Positions 8,340 to 15,668 of a stretch of 64,000 bases of DNA are shown here, piece after piece. How positions within the stretch are numbered: the stretch's first letter is position 1; each line of letters opens with the position of its first letter. The stretch lies in contig NZ_LMQC01000019.1 of assembly GCF_001424485.1 (NCBI RefSeq), positions 124,001-188,000 of the forward strand, given 5' to 3'. Source of the DNA: Modestobacter sp. Leaf380 (GTDB lineage: Bacteria; Actinomycetota; Actinomycetes; Mycobacteriales; Geodermatophilaceae). Both the position numbers and the translations under genes were made by a program. The notes beneath the pieces are model-generated. The model was not told the origin of the DNA, did not search any database, and saw only the letters and a program-made list of their open reading frames with translations.

Positions 8340-8377
8340 GTTTCGGTGTGGTGACGTCCGGAACGAGATGTCGTTAC
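8340..8377 (-). promoter_or_regulatory. GlnR-like box upstream of the nitrogen-starvation operon
   Basis: On the minus strand the sequence reads GTAAC-N6-TCGTT-N6-GTCAC-N6-GAAAC, with the exact 5-6-5-6-5-6-5 spacing of actinobacterial GlnR sites (gTnAC-n6-GaAAC twice). The promoter-proximal half (GTCAC-CACACC-GAAAC) matches perfectly. In the distal half GTAAC matches, but TCGTT deviates from GAAAC. Its centre is about 42 bases before the amidohydrolase ATG, an activator-like distance if the transcript starts at or near the ATG. Confidence 0.65.
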
Positions 8378-8393
8378 GTGTGACGGGCTCCGG

Positions 8394-8436
8394 GGGGCCG
8401 TGCGTCTCGCCGGTGTTGCCGAGTACGCACGGCCCC
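8394..8436 (-). terminator. hairpin terminator after the toxin-like gene
   Basis: A 12-base-pair stem (GGGGCCGTGCGT pairing with ACGCACGGCCCC) surrounds a loop that contains a smaller CTCG/CGAG pairing. There is no U-tract, as is usual in high-GC actinobacteria. It lies between the end of the RHH/Doc-like pair and the GlnR-like box, so it would insulate the nitrogen operon from upstream transcription. Confidence 0.6.
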
Positions 8437-8452
8437 GCCCTCAGCCCTGCCC

Positions 8453-8815
8453 TCAGCCCCGCAGGGCCGCGGCGATCGCGCCGACGTCCTCGACCTTGCC
8501 GGTGACGATCGACGTCACCAGGGCGACCGCGGCCTCGTCGGAGATGCCGGCGGGCTCGTCCTCCATCGCCATCAGCGCGAGCGTCGCGGCCAGCGCGAAG
8601 GGCCGGTTGCCGTCCACCAACGGGAACGAGGTGGCCAGGGAGTGCAGCAGGGCCGCGCCCTTCTCGGGCACCGTCGGGTAGACCTCGACCCCCGCCGCGG
8701 TCGCCCGGGTCCGGGCCAGGGCGGCCACCAGCAGCCCTGCGTCACGCACCCGGACGTCCTCGCCGACCACCCGGGCGGCGATCTGCAGCAGGTCCTCGAC
8801 GGTCAGTCCCTCCAC
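8453..8815 (-). CDS. Doc/Fic-fold toxin-like protein with degenerate active motif
   Basis: 120 aa, the length of Doc toxins. LTVEDLLQIAARVVGE at the N-terminus and ALLHSLATSFPLVDGNRPFALAA near 65 match the Doc family, but where Doc has H-x-F-x-D-[GA]-N-K-R this protein reads F-P-L-V-D-G-N-R-P: the catalytic His is Phe and the following Lys-Arg is Arg-Pro. AMPylation or phosphorylation activity is therefore doubtful. GTG at 8815 overlaps the RHH gene by 13 bases. This could be a dead toxin, a specificity-shifted enzyme, or an immunity-like relic; the frame is otherwise intact with strong GC3. Confidence 0.78.
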   Translation of the reverse strand: MEGLTVEDLLQIAARVVGEDVRVRDAGLLVAALARTRATAAGVEVYPTVPEKGAALLHSLATSFPLVDGNRPFALAATLALMAMEDEPAGISDEAAVALVTSIVTGKVEDVGAIAAALRG

Positions 8816-9015
8816 CGGCCGAGCTCCTGCAGTGCCACCCCGTGCCGGGAGATCTCGTCGTCGAGCACCAGGTCCAGCGGCGTGCGCCGGTCGTGGGCGG
8901 CCAGGTACTCCGTCAGCGCCCGCTTGGCGACCTCCTGCATGGAGGCGTGCTCTTCCTGCGCGCGGCGCCGCAGCGCCTCGGTCTGCGCGGCGGTCAGCCG
9001 CAGCGTCATGGCCAT
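8803..9015 (-). CDS. ribbon-helix-helix antitoxin-like protein
   Basis: 70 aa from ATG 9015 (G-rich site GGGGG 7 bases upstream). MTLRLTAAQTEALRRRAQ is the RHH beta-strand and first helix, followed by SMQEVAKRALTEYLAA (second helix). The C-terminal tail LDDEISRHGVALQELGRWRD would bind the partner. Its stop lies inside the Doc-like gene, the usual antitoxin-first arrangement. Likely acts as repressor of its own promoter and neutraliser of the adjacent protein. A longer reading to 9090 is possible but adds a stretch without family similarity. Confidence 0.8.
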   Translation of the reverse strand: MAMTLRLTAAQTEALRRRAQEEHASMQEVAKRALTEYLAAHDRRTPLDLVLDDEISRHGVALQELGRWRD

Positions 9016-9036
9016 CTGGAACCCCCGACAGAGTGA

Positions 9037-9054
9037 TACCACCAGCGGTACCAC
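9037..9054 (-). promoter_or_regulatory. candidate RHH operator (TACCAC direct repeat)
   Basis: Two TACCAC hexamers (9037-9042 and 9049-9054 on the plus strand) are spaced by 12 bases start to start, about one helical turn, 22 bases upstream of the RHH antitoxin ATG. RHH proteins commonly bind such short tandem half-sites. The assignment rests on position and spacing only. Confidence 0.35.
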
Positions 9055-9196
9055 TCCGAGCCGTTTGTGCCGTCTCGTGACTCTGTGCACCCGGGACGAA
9101 ACGGTTCGTGCCTGGTTTCAGCGCGACACGCCGTCATCGTGCCCGATCCGGGGTGACGGGTGGTGATCGGGGCCACGGCTTCCTAGCTTTCGCCCC

Positions 9197-10432
9197 GTGA
9201 CCCAGCCCGCCGTGCCCACCGAGGACGGCCGCCCGCCGTCCGGTGGCCGGCCGTGGCTGCGGCGCGTGCTGACCGGAGCCGTCCTGGGCCTCGGTTCGGC
9301 GGCCGCCCTCACCGCCCTCGCCGGACCCGCGGCCGCCGACGACCAGTCGCCCGCGGAAGACCCGGTCGCCACCCAGAGCGCGGCCCAGCCGGCACCCGGG
9401 GACGGGCCGTCACCCGCCGACGCCGACCCGGGCGCGGTCCCGGACGCGGCCACCACCAGCCTCCCGGTCGATCCGACGGCCCCAGCCGACCCCGGGTCCG
9501 CACCAGGGTCCGTGGACGACGTGTCCGCCGCGACGGCGCCGGCCGGCGACCCACCACCCGCCGACGAGCCCGGGGACGGCGACGGCGACGGCGCCACGAC
9601 CGACACGACCCCGACCGGCGCGGCATCGTCCGCCGTCACCACCACCGCGGCCGTCCTCGACGGGGACACGGCGGTGGCCCCTGCCGACCCGACCCCGGAC
9701 ACCACCGGGACCACCACCACCGGGACCACCACGACCGCCGGCACCCCGTCGACCGCGGGTCCCTCGACGGCGGGTCCCTCGACCTCGGGTCCGCCGACCG
9801 AGGACCCGACCGCCGGCACCGCGACGGCCCCGGCCACCGACGACACCCCGGCCGAGGCCGACGGCGAACCCCGCACCGTCGACGGCGCCGCCGGGTCGAC
9901 CGCCACCCCAGCCGCGGACGGCACCGTGACGGCATCCGACACAGCGACCGCGGACGGCGCCCTGCCGGTCGCCGTCGCCGGCACCGCGGTCGACCCCGGC
10001 GTGCACTGCCTGGCCCCCGCCGGCACCGCCGCCGCGGCGGGTCCCGCCGGCGGCGCCTGGTCGGCTGCGGCCGGCGCCGAGCGCGGGGCCCGCCCGACGC
10101 ACGCCGGCACCACCGCCACCGCACTGACCGAGTCCGCCCAGCTGCTGCCCACCCCGGCCGGCTCCGCGGTGCCCGCCGGCGCGGACACCGGCCTCCCCCT
10201 GGTCCCCCTCGCCCCGGTGCCCGGCAGCCCGGAGGCCCCCGTGGCCGTCTCGGCCGGGTGCAGCACCAGCAGCGCCGGGACCACCGGCAGCGGCCCGGTC
10301 GGCGCCCCCAGCGTCGTCGTCCCGCACCCCCCGTCGTCGGCCCTGCTGGCCGGCACCGCCACCGCGCGCAGCCTCGCCGCCGTGGCCCCGGTCGTCGCCG
10401 TCGCCGACGACCCCAGCGCCCGCCCCGACTGA
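9197..10432 (+). CDS. secreted low-complexity Ala/Thr/Pro-rich protein
   Basis: 411 aa from GTG 9197. Residues 1-48 form a signal peptide: RPWLRRVLTGAVLG, a hydrophobic Ala/Leu core and AGPAAADD at the cleavage region. The rest is almost entirely A, T, P, D, G and S, with repeated STAGPSTAGPSTSGPP and TTTTGTTTTAG stretches, as in surface stalks or O-mannosylated actinobacterial exoproteins. Only two cysteines are evident (VHCLAP and AGCSTS). No sorting signal or catalytic domain is seen. Codons in this frame end in G or C almost throughout, which supports this frame over the long antisense frames. It sits just upstream of an LAxTG surface protein on the same strand. Confidence 0.75.
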   Translation: MTQPAVPTEDGRPPSGGRPWLRRVLTGAVLGLGSAAALTALAGPAAADDQSPAEDPVATQSAAQPAPGDGPSPADADPGAVPDAATTSLPVDPTAPADPGSAPGSVDDVSAATAPAGDPPPADEPGDGDGDGATTDTTPTGAASSAVTTTAAVLDGDTAVAPADPTPDTTGTTTTGTTTTAGTPSTAGPSTAGPSTSGPPTEDPTAGTATAPATDDTPAEADGEPRTVDGAAGSTATPAADGTVTASDTATADGALPVAVAGTAVDPGVHCLAPAGTAAAAGPAGGAWSAAAGAERGARPTHAGTTATALTESAQLLPTPAGSAVPAGADTGLPLVPLAPVPGSPEAPVAVSAGCSTSSAGTTGSGPVGAPSVVVPHPPSSALLAGTATARSLAAVAPVVAVADDPSARPD

Positions 10433-10459
10433 CCCGGTCGCCCGCGCGCCTCGCCCCGT

Positions 10460-10478
10460 CCCCGCTGTGTCCGCGGGG
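10460..10478 (+). terminator. short hairpin after the secreted protein gene
   Basis: CCCCGC and GCGGGG arms with a 7-base loop lie about 30 bases after the stop at 10432. The stem is short, so this is a weak candidate. The remaining 200 bases up to the next start hold no other structure that I can see. Confidence 0.35.
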
Positions 10479-10683
10479 GGCACACCACGACGGGCGACCC
10501 GGCAGGCAGAACCGGACTGCCTCCCGGACCGCGCACACGGCCCCGCCCACCGAGCACCGCTCGGGACGCCGGCACCACGGGTTCGCGCCACCCACGGGGG
10601 CTCGACCGCACCACCCCGCAGCACCCATCCCGCACCACCGTTCGTGCGCAACGACGCACACAGCGCGAAGGAAAACGTCACAG

Positions 10684-12579
10684 ATGAAGCGAACAGTGCG
10701 CAACGGCCTCGCCGTCGCGACGATGGCCGGAGGGCTCTTCCTCCTCGGCCAGGCAACCGCCAGCGCGGAGGACGTCAGCGCGACGTCCGAGGCCGTCGGC
10801 TCGACCTCGGTCACCGTCGTCGACGTCGGCACCGCCGCCGGGGGCGGCGAGGCCGTGGGCAACACGGCCAGCAACTCCGGTGACGTCACCGGCGGGGACG
10901 GCGACAACTCCGGCTCCGCCACCAGCTCGGCCACCACGGTCGTGGCCTCGGTGGACGTGCACAGCGACGGCAACTCCTCGCCCACCACCAGCTCAGGGCC
11001 GGCGACCAACACCAGCGACGGCGGGAACGGCGGGGCGGCCACGAACACCACCACCGCCACCGGCGACACCACGGCGGGAGGCGGCACCGCGACCGGCGCC
11101 GACGTCGACGCCAGCTCCGAGTCCGTCGGCGGCGGCGGCTCCTCCGAGGGCGGAGCCGGGGGCGGCGCGGTGACGGCGGTCGACGCACCGACCGTCGCCG
11201 GCGGCGGCGAGGCGGTCGGCAACGAGGCCGACAACAGCGGCGACGTGACCGGTGGGGACGGCGACAACTCCGGTGCGGCCACCAGCGGGGCCGGCGGGCT
11301 CGTCCTGTGCGCGAACGTGCACAGCGACGACGACTGCAACCCGGAGACCTCGTCCGGGGCGGCCACCAACACCAGCACCGGCGGCAACGGCGGGGCGGCC
11401 GGCAACACCACCACCGCCAGCGGCACCACCAGCGCGGGCGGCGGCACGGCGACCGGCTCGGACGTCGACGCCTCCTCCGAGAGCGTGGACCTCAGCGCGT
11501 TCCTGGAGTGGCTGGCCGGCCACCTCGGCGGCCAGCAGGGCACCGGTGGCTCCGGGGGCGCCGGGGCCGGGACCGTCGTCTACGCCCCGACCGCGGCCGG
11601 CGGCGGGACGGCGACCGGCAACACCGCCGTCAACAGCGGGGACGTGACCGGTGGGGACGGCTGGAACAGCGGCTCCGCGGACAGCAGCGCCACCGTCTAC
11701 GTCGTCTGCTTCAACTACAAGAGCGACATGAACTGCAACCCGGTGACCACCACCGGGCCGGCCACGAACACCAGCACCGGGGGCAACGGCGGGAACGCCG
11801 CGAACAACACCTCGGCGTCGGGCAGCACCTCGGCCGGTGGCGGCAAGGCCGTCGGCGGCGGGGTCTCCGGCAGCTCGGAGTCCGTGGGCGGTGGCGGCGC
11901 GGGCACCCTGGTCATCGCCCCGACCGTGGCCGGCGGCGGCAGCGCCGAGGGCCAGTACGTGCACAACAGCGGCAACGTCACCGGCGGCAACGGCCACAAC
12001 AGCGGCTCCGCCACCAGCAGCGCCACCGTCTACGTCATCTGCTTCAACTACAAGAGCGACAACAACTGCAACCCGGTGACCACCACCGGCGCCGCCACCA
12101 ACACCAGCACCGGCGGCAACGGCGGCTCCGCCACCAACGGCACCTCGGCCTCGGGCAACACCTCGGCCGGCGGTGGCTGCGCGGTGCACGCCGCCGGCGG
12201 CTGCCCGGTCGACCACGTGGCGCAGCCGGGCACCCCGGCCCACCCGGGCACCCCGGCCCAGCCCGGCACCCCGGCGCACCCGGAGACCCCGGCTGCCCCG
12301 GCCGCCCCGGTCGTCCACCCGGCGGCCCCGGCCGTCGCGCCGGTCGCCGTCCACCCGGTCGCCGTCGTCCACCCGGTCACCGTCGTCCACCCGGCCTCGG
12401 CCGCGGCGGTCCACACGGTCACCACCGGCTACACGCCCGTCGCCGCCGGCTCGTCCTCGGACTCGCTGGCCTACACCGGTGCCGACCTCGCCGCCCCGCT
12501 GTCCCTGGGCCTGCTGGCCCTGGGCGCCGGTCTCGGCCTGTCGCTGGTCTCGCGCCGGCGTCAGCTGCAGGAGGTCTGA
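10684..12579 (+). CDS. repeat-containing surface protein with LAxTG-type sortase signal
   Basis: 631 aa. Signal peptide MKRTVRNGLAVATMAGG...ASAE. The body holds four imperfect repeats starting at about residues 53, 173, 306 and 417, each with GGG-x-A-x-GN, NSG(D/N)VTGG(D/N)G and TNTSTGGNGG blocks. Repeats 2-4 contain a C-x8-C loop (CANVHSDDDC, CFNYKSDMNC, CFNYKSDNNC); repeat 1 lacks both cysteines. A His/Pro/Ala/Val-rich spacer (about 510-585) precedes LAYTGAD (residue 595), a hydrophobic segment and RRRQLQEV. LAxTG is the class E sortase signal of high-GC actinobacteria, so cell-wall anchoring is likely. ATG is supported by AAGGAAAA upstream. Role unknown; a repetitive wall or aerial-structure protein is a reasonable guess. 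Confidence 0.85.
   Translation: MKRTVRNGLAVATMAGGLFLLGQATASAEDVSATSEAVGSTSVTVVDVGTAAGGGEAVGNTASNSGDVTGGDGDNSGSATSSATTVVASVDVHSDGNSSPTTSSGPATNTSDGGNGGAATNTTTATGDTTAGGGTATGADVDASSESVGGGGSSEGGAGGGAVTAVDAPTVAGGGEAVGNEADNSGDVTGGDGDNSGAATSGAGGLVLCANVHSDDDCNPETSSGAATNTSTGGNGGAAGNTTTASGTTSAGGGTATGSDVDASSESVDLSAFLEWLAGHLGGQQGTGGSGGAGAGTVVYAPTAAGGGTATGNTAVNSGDVTGGDGWNSGSADSSATVYVVCFNYKSDMNCNPVTTTGPATNTSTGGNGGNAANNTSASGSTSAGGGKAVGGGVSGSSESVGGGGAGTLVIAPTVAGGGSAEGQYVHNSGNVTGGNGHNSGSATSSATVYVICFNYKSDNNCNPVTTTGAATNTSTGGNGGSATNGTSASGNTSAGGGCAVHAAGGCPVDHVAQPGTPAHPGTPAQPGTPAHPETPAAPAAPVVHPAAPAVAPVAVHPVAVVHPVTVVHPASAAAVHTVTTGYTPVAAGSSSDSLAYTGADLAAPLSLGLLALGAGLGLSLVSRRRQLQEV
10840..12177 (+). repeat. four tandem coding repeats (333-399 bp)
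   Basis: Units begin at about 10840, 11200, 11599 and 11932, giving spacings of 360, 399 and 333 bases. Repeats 3 and 4 are closest to each other at DNA level (the segment from the Cys loop through the ACCACC run is nearly identical at 11700-11760 and 12033-12090). Unit 4 is shorter. They encode the Asn/Ser/Gly/Thr-rich body of the surface protein. Confidence 0.8.
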
Positions 12580-12586
12580 CCCACCC

Positions 12587-12623
12587 CCGGACCGCCGTCC
12601 CCTGCCCCGGGGCGGCGGTCCGG
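12587..12623 (+). terminator. terminator of the surface protein gene
   Basis: A perfect 11-base stem (CCGGACCGCCG with CGGCGGTCCGG) and a 15-base loop lie 7 bases after the stop at 12579. No U-tract. Confidence 0.75.
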
Positions 12624-12639
12624 AGCACCACCCACGACT

Positions 12640-12666
12640 GCCCCGTCCCCGCTCCGGGGGCGGGGC
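12640..12666 (-). terminator. terminator of glyA
   Basis: A perfect 12-base stem (GCCCCGTCCCCG with CGGGGGCGGGGC) with a 3-base loop lies 15 bases past the glyA stop on the minus strand. Together with the hairpin at 12587-12623 it separates convergent transcripts. Confidence 0.7.
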
Positions 12667-12681
12667 GGTCGCGCGTGCGGG

Positions 12682-14127
12682 TCAGACCAGCTCGACGCCG
12701 GGGTACAGCGGGTGGGCACCGACGATCTCGGCGGCGCGGGCCCGGGTGCGCTGGGCGACGGCGGCGTCCAGCCGGTAGCGCACCTTGGACTCCCCCTCGG
12801 CCTGCGTGGCGGTGAGGACGTCGGCCACCAGCTCGCCCACCTCGGTCAGCTCGGCCTCCCCCAGCCCGCGGGTCGTCAGCGCGGGGGTGCCGAACCGGAT
12901 GCCGGAGGTGTACCAGGGGCCGTTCGGGTCGGCGGGCACGGCGTTGCGGTTGGTGACCAGCCCGGCCTCCAGCAGCGCCGCCTCGGCCTGGCGCCCGGTC
13001 AGGCCGGCGGCCCCGACGTCGGCGAGCACCAGGTGGTTGTCGGTGCCACCGGTGACCAGCCGGACGCCGCGGCGCAGCAGCCCCTCGGCCAGCGCCCGGG
13101 AGTTGGCGACGACCGCCTGCGCGTAGTCCGCGAAGTCGGGACGACGGGCCTCGGCGAAGGCGACGGCCTTGGCCGCCATCACGTGCGGCAGCGGCCCGCC
13201 GAGCACCAGCGGGCAGCCCCGGTCGACCGAGGGCGCGTACTCCGCGGTGCACAGCACCATCCCGCCGCGCGGCCCGCGCAGCGACTTGTGCGTGGTGGTG
13301 GTGACGACGTCGGCGTGCGCCACCGGGTCCAGGTCACCGGTCAGCACCTTCCCGGCGACCAGTCCGGCGAAGTGCGCCATGTCGACCATCAGGGTGGCGC
13401 CGACCTCGTCGGCGATCTCCCGCATCGCGGCGAAGTCGACCAGCCGCGGGTAGGCGGAGTACCCGGCGACCAGCACCAGCGGGCGGAACTCGCGGGCCTG
13501 GGCGCGCAGCGCCGCGTAGTCGATCAGCCCGGTCTCCGGGTCGGTGCCGTAGCTGGCCTGCTCGAACATCTTGCCGCTGATGTTGGGCCGGAACCCGTGC
13601 GTGAGGTGGCCGCCGGCGTCCAGGCTCATGCCCAGCATCCGCTGGTCCCCCAGCGAGCGGCGCAGCACCGCCCAGTCCTCGGTGGTGAGCGCGTCGACGT
13701 TCTTCACCCCGGCCTCGGCGAGGGCCGGGGACTCCACCCGGTGGGCCAGGATCGACCAGAAGGCGACCAGGTTCGCATCGATCCCCGAGTGCGGCTGCGG
13801 GTAGGCGTGCTCGGCGCCGAACAGCGCGCGGGCGTGCTCGGCGGCCAGCTCCTCGACGGTGTCGACGTTCTGGCAGGCCGCGTAGAACCGGCGCCCGGGG
13901 GTGCCCTCGGCGTACTTGTCGGAGAACCAGTTGCCCATCGCCAGCAGCACGGCGGGTGAGGCGTAGTTCTCGCTGGCGATGAGCTTGAGGCTCTCGCGCT
14001 GGTCGGTGAGCTCCTGGCCGATCGCTGCGGCGACCCGCGGCTCGACCTGGGCGATGACCTCGAGGGCGCTGCGGAAGGCGGTGCTCGCCGCGGACGCGGT
14101 GGACACGGTGGACGGGGTGCTGGTCAT
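12682..14127 (-). CDS. glyA: serine hydroxymethyltransferase (long actinobacterial form)
   Basis: 481 aa PLP enzyme interconverting serine plus tetrahydrofolate and glycine plus methylene-tetrahydrofolate. Clear motifs: [50 protein letters not shown] and the PLP lysine in [14 protein letters not shown]. An insertion around residues 130-180 ([20 protein letters not shown]) makes it longer than the about 420 aa E. coli enzyme and marks the alternative form seen in some actinobacteria. The start is ATG 14127, preceded by GGAGGC. Expression should be controlled by the ZTP riboswitch directly upstream, linking one-carbon supply to purine precursor levels. Confidence 0.96.
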   Translation of the reverse strand: MTSTPSTVSTASAASTAFRSALEVIAQVEPRVAAAIGQELTDQRESLKLIASENYASPAVLLAMGNWFSDKYAEGTPGRRFYAACQNVDTVEELAAEHARALFGAEHAYPQPHSGIDANLVAFWSILAHRVESPALAEAGVKNVDALTTEDWAVLRRSLGDQRMLGMSLDAGGHLTHGFRPNISGKMFEQASYGTDPETGLIDYAALRAQAREFRPLVLVAGYSAYPRLVDFAAMREIADEVGATLMVDMAHFAGLVAGKVLTGDLDPVAHADVVTTTTHKSLRGPRGGMVLCTAEYAPSVDRGCPLVLGGPLPHVMAAKAVAFAEARRPDFADYAQAVVANSRALAEGLLRRGVRLVTGGTDNHLVLADVGAAGLTGRQAEAALLEAGLVTNRNAVPADPNGPWYTSGIRFGTPALTTRGLGEAELTEVGELVADVLTATQAEGESKVRYRLDAAVAQRTRARAAEIVGAHPLYPGVELV

Positions 14128-14149
14128 GAGGGGTGCCTCCGGGCTCCGG

Positions 14150-14225
14150 TGGGTGCCCAGGCGCGCGGCGTCACGACGGGACCGCTCCCCGGTGGTGACC
14201 CACCTGTGCGCCAGTCACGGTCCGC
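14150..14225 (-). ncRNA. ZTP (pfl) riboswitch in the glyA leader
   Basis: On the minus strand the leader contains GGACCGTGACTGGCG, a GTGG/CCAC hairpin, ACCGGGGAGCGGTCC and finally CCGCGCGCCTGGGCA. These are the conserved blocks of the ZTP/ZMP riboswitch: the P1 stem GGACCG/CGGTCC encloses GTGACTGGCG and CCGGGGAG, and the downstream CCGC-CTGGGC block forms the pseudoknot half. The CTGGGCA block ends about 27 bases before the glyA ATG. The class is known upstream of folate and one-carbon genes and turns expression on when ZMP/ZTP accumulates during folate shortage. Confidence 0.95.
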
Positions 14226-14226
14226 G

Positions 14227-14259
14227 GCGAGGGTACCCGGCGGCACCGGGCACCCTCGC
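14227..14259 (-). terminator. terminator of the TldD/PmbA operon
   Basis: GCGAGGGT-ACCCGG arms pair with CCGGGC-ACCCTCGC across a short CGGCA loop (one mismatch), about 20 bases after the PmbA-like stop. It separates that operon from the ZTP riboswitch and glyA on the same strand. Confidence 0.7.
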
Positions 14260-14279
14260 GGTCTCAGCCGGCCGGCGTC

Positions 14280-15668
14280 TCAGCTGGCCGGGCTGACGGA
14301 GCTCATGTTGAAGTCCGGCACCCGCAGCATCGGCATCCGGGCCCGGGTGAACCAGTCGTTCCACTCCCGGGGCAGCGTCTGCTCGCTGCGGCTGGCCTGG
14401 GTGGCCCGGCCCAGCAGGGACACCGGGGACTCGTTGAACCGGAAGTTGTTGACCGCACCGGTCACCTCGCCGTCCTCGACGAGGAAGACGCCGTCCCGGG
14501 TGAGCCCGGTGAGCAGCAGCGACTGCGGGTCGACCTCGCGGATGTACCAGAGCGTGGTCAGCAGCAGCCCGCGCTCGGTGGAGGCGATCATCTCCTCGGT
14601 CGACACCGTCGACGTCGGGTCCTCCAGCACCAGGTTGTCCAGCGCGGCGGTGGCCGGGGCGGTCTGCTGCAGGGCCCAGGCGCGCGGCCGGATCAGGTTG
14701 GTCAGCGTGCCACCGGAGATCCAGTCGATCGCCGGGGTGGCCATCCCGTTGTCGAACACCGAGGACATGCCCGAGGAGCCACCGACCACCTGGAAGGGCG
14801 CGCACTCCAGGCCCGGCTCGTTCGGGTCGCTGCGCAGGGTCAGCGGCAGCGCCGCGATCCGCTCGCCGATCCGGTTGCCGCCGCTGGCCCTGGCGTAGAC
14901 GTTGCGGCCCTCGTCGGCGTCCCGGGCCTCCATCGTCCAGTAGGCGTAGATCATCAGGTCGCTGACCGTGGAGGGCGGCAGCAGCGTCTCGTAGCGGCCG
15001 GCCGGCAGCTCGACCCGGCGCTGGGACCAGGCCATCTTGCGCTGCACGTCGGCGGCGAGGGCCTCGACCGAGACGTCGGAGAAGTCCCGCGTCCCGACCC
15101 CGGCCCACACCGAGCGGCCGAAGTCGCGGCTCTTGCCGTTGAGCTCCACCCGGCCGGTGGGCTGGTCGTGCCGCAACCGCAGGCCGGTCGAGGTGCCCAG
15201 GTAGGTGGTGGACATCTGGTGCTCGGCGAACCCGAACAGCAGCTCGTCGCGGGCGCCGGCCTCGCCGAAGGCCTGGCCCAGCGCGGGGGCGAAGTCCCGG
15301 AAGACCTCGATGGAGGTGGAGGCGGGCTCGGCGTCCCAGTCCCCCGACCCCGGGGGCACGTCGCTGACCAGCGGCACGGCGTCCTCGGCCGGGCCGGCGT
15401 CGCGCGCGGCCTGCTCGCTGGCGGCGACCAGCGCAGCGACGTCCGGGGTCCCGGTGCGGGCGACCGTGCCGGTGGCCATGCCCGCGCCGCCGTCGACGAA
15501 GCTGATGACGACGACCTGCCGCGAGCGCATCGCGCCGTTGGTGGTCAGGCTGTTGCTGGCCCAGCGCAGGTTCGCCTCGGAGCTGTCGACGACGTAGGTG
15601 ACCTGCCCGTCGACGGTGGAGGCGGCCAGCGCGGCCTCGACGATCTGCTGTCCGGTCATGGCGCTCAC
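14280..15668 (-). CDS. TldD/PmbA family protein, non-metal-binding partner
   Basis: 462 aa of the PmbA/TldE type. It contains LRWASNSLTTNGAMRSRQV near the N-terminus, PSTVSDLMIYAYWTMEARDA near 225 and the family ending GLTRDGVFLVEDGEVTGAVNNFRFNESP. It lacks the HExxxH motif of its neighbour, as expected for the partner subunit. In E. coli the TldD/TldE heterodimer is a metallopeptidase that trims leader peptides and unfolded peptides (microcin B17 maturation, CcdA turnover). Its ATG overlaps the TldD stop by 4 bases. The biological substrate here is unknown. Confidence 0.9.
   Translation of the reverse strand: MSAMTGQQIVEAALAASTVDGQVTYVVDSSEANLRWASNSLTTNGAMRSRQVVVISFVDGGAGMATGTVARTGTPDVAALVAASEQAARDAGPAEDAVPLVSDVPPGSGDWDAEPASTSIEVFRDFAPALGQAFGEAGARDELLFGFAEHQMSTTYLGTSTGLRLRHDQPTGRVELNGKSRDFGRSVWAGVGTRDFSDVSVEALAADVQRKMAWSQRRVELPAGRYETLLPPSTVSDLMIYAYWTMEARDADEGRNVYARASGGNRIGERIAALPLTLRSDPNEPGLECAPFQVVGGSSGMSSVFDNGMATPAIDWISGGTLTNLIRPRAWALQQTAPATAALDNLVLEDPTSTVSTEEMIASTERGLLLTTLWYIREVDPQSLLLTGLTRDGVFLVEDGEVTGAVNNFRFNESPVSLLGRATQASRSEQTLPREWNDWFTRARMPMLRVPDFNMSSVSPAS

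Noticed and set aside
9118-10659. 513-codon minus-strand open frame across the secreted protein gene
   Set aside because: No domain, and the plus-strand frame has a signal peptide and coding-type codon positions. Long antisense frames are common in this GC-rich DNA.
12640-12666. Operator upstream of glyA
   Set aside because: It lies after the glyA stop on that strand; the hairpin shape and position suit a terminator.
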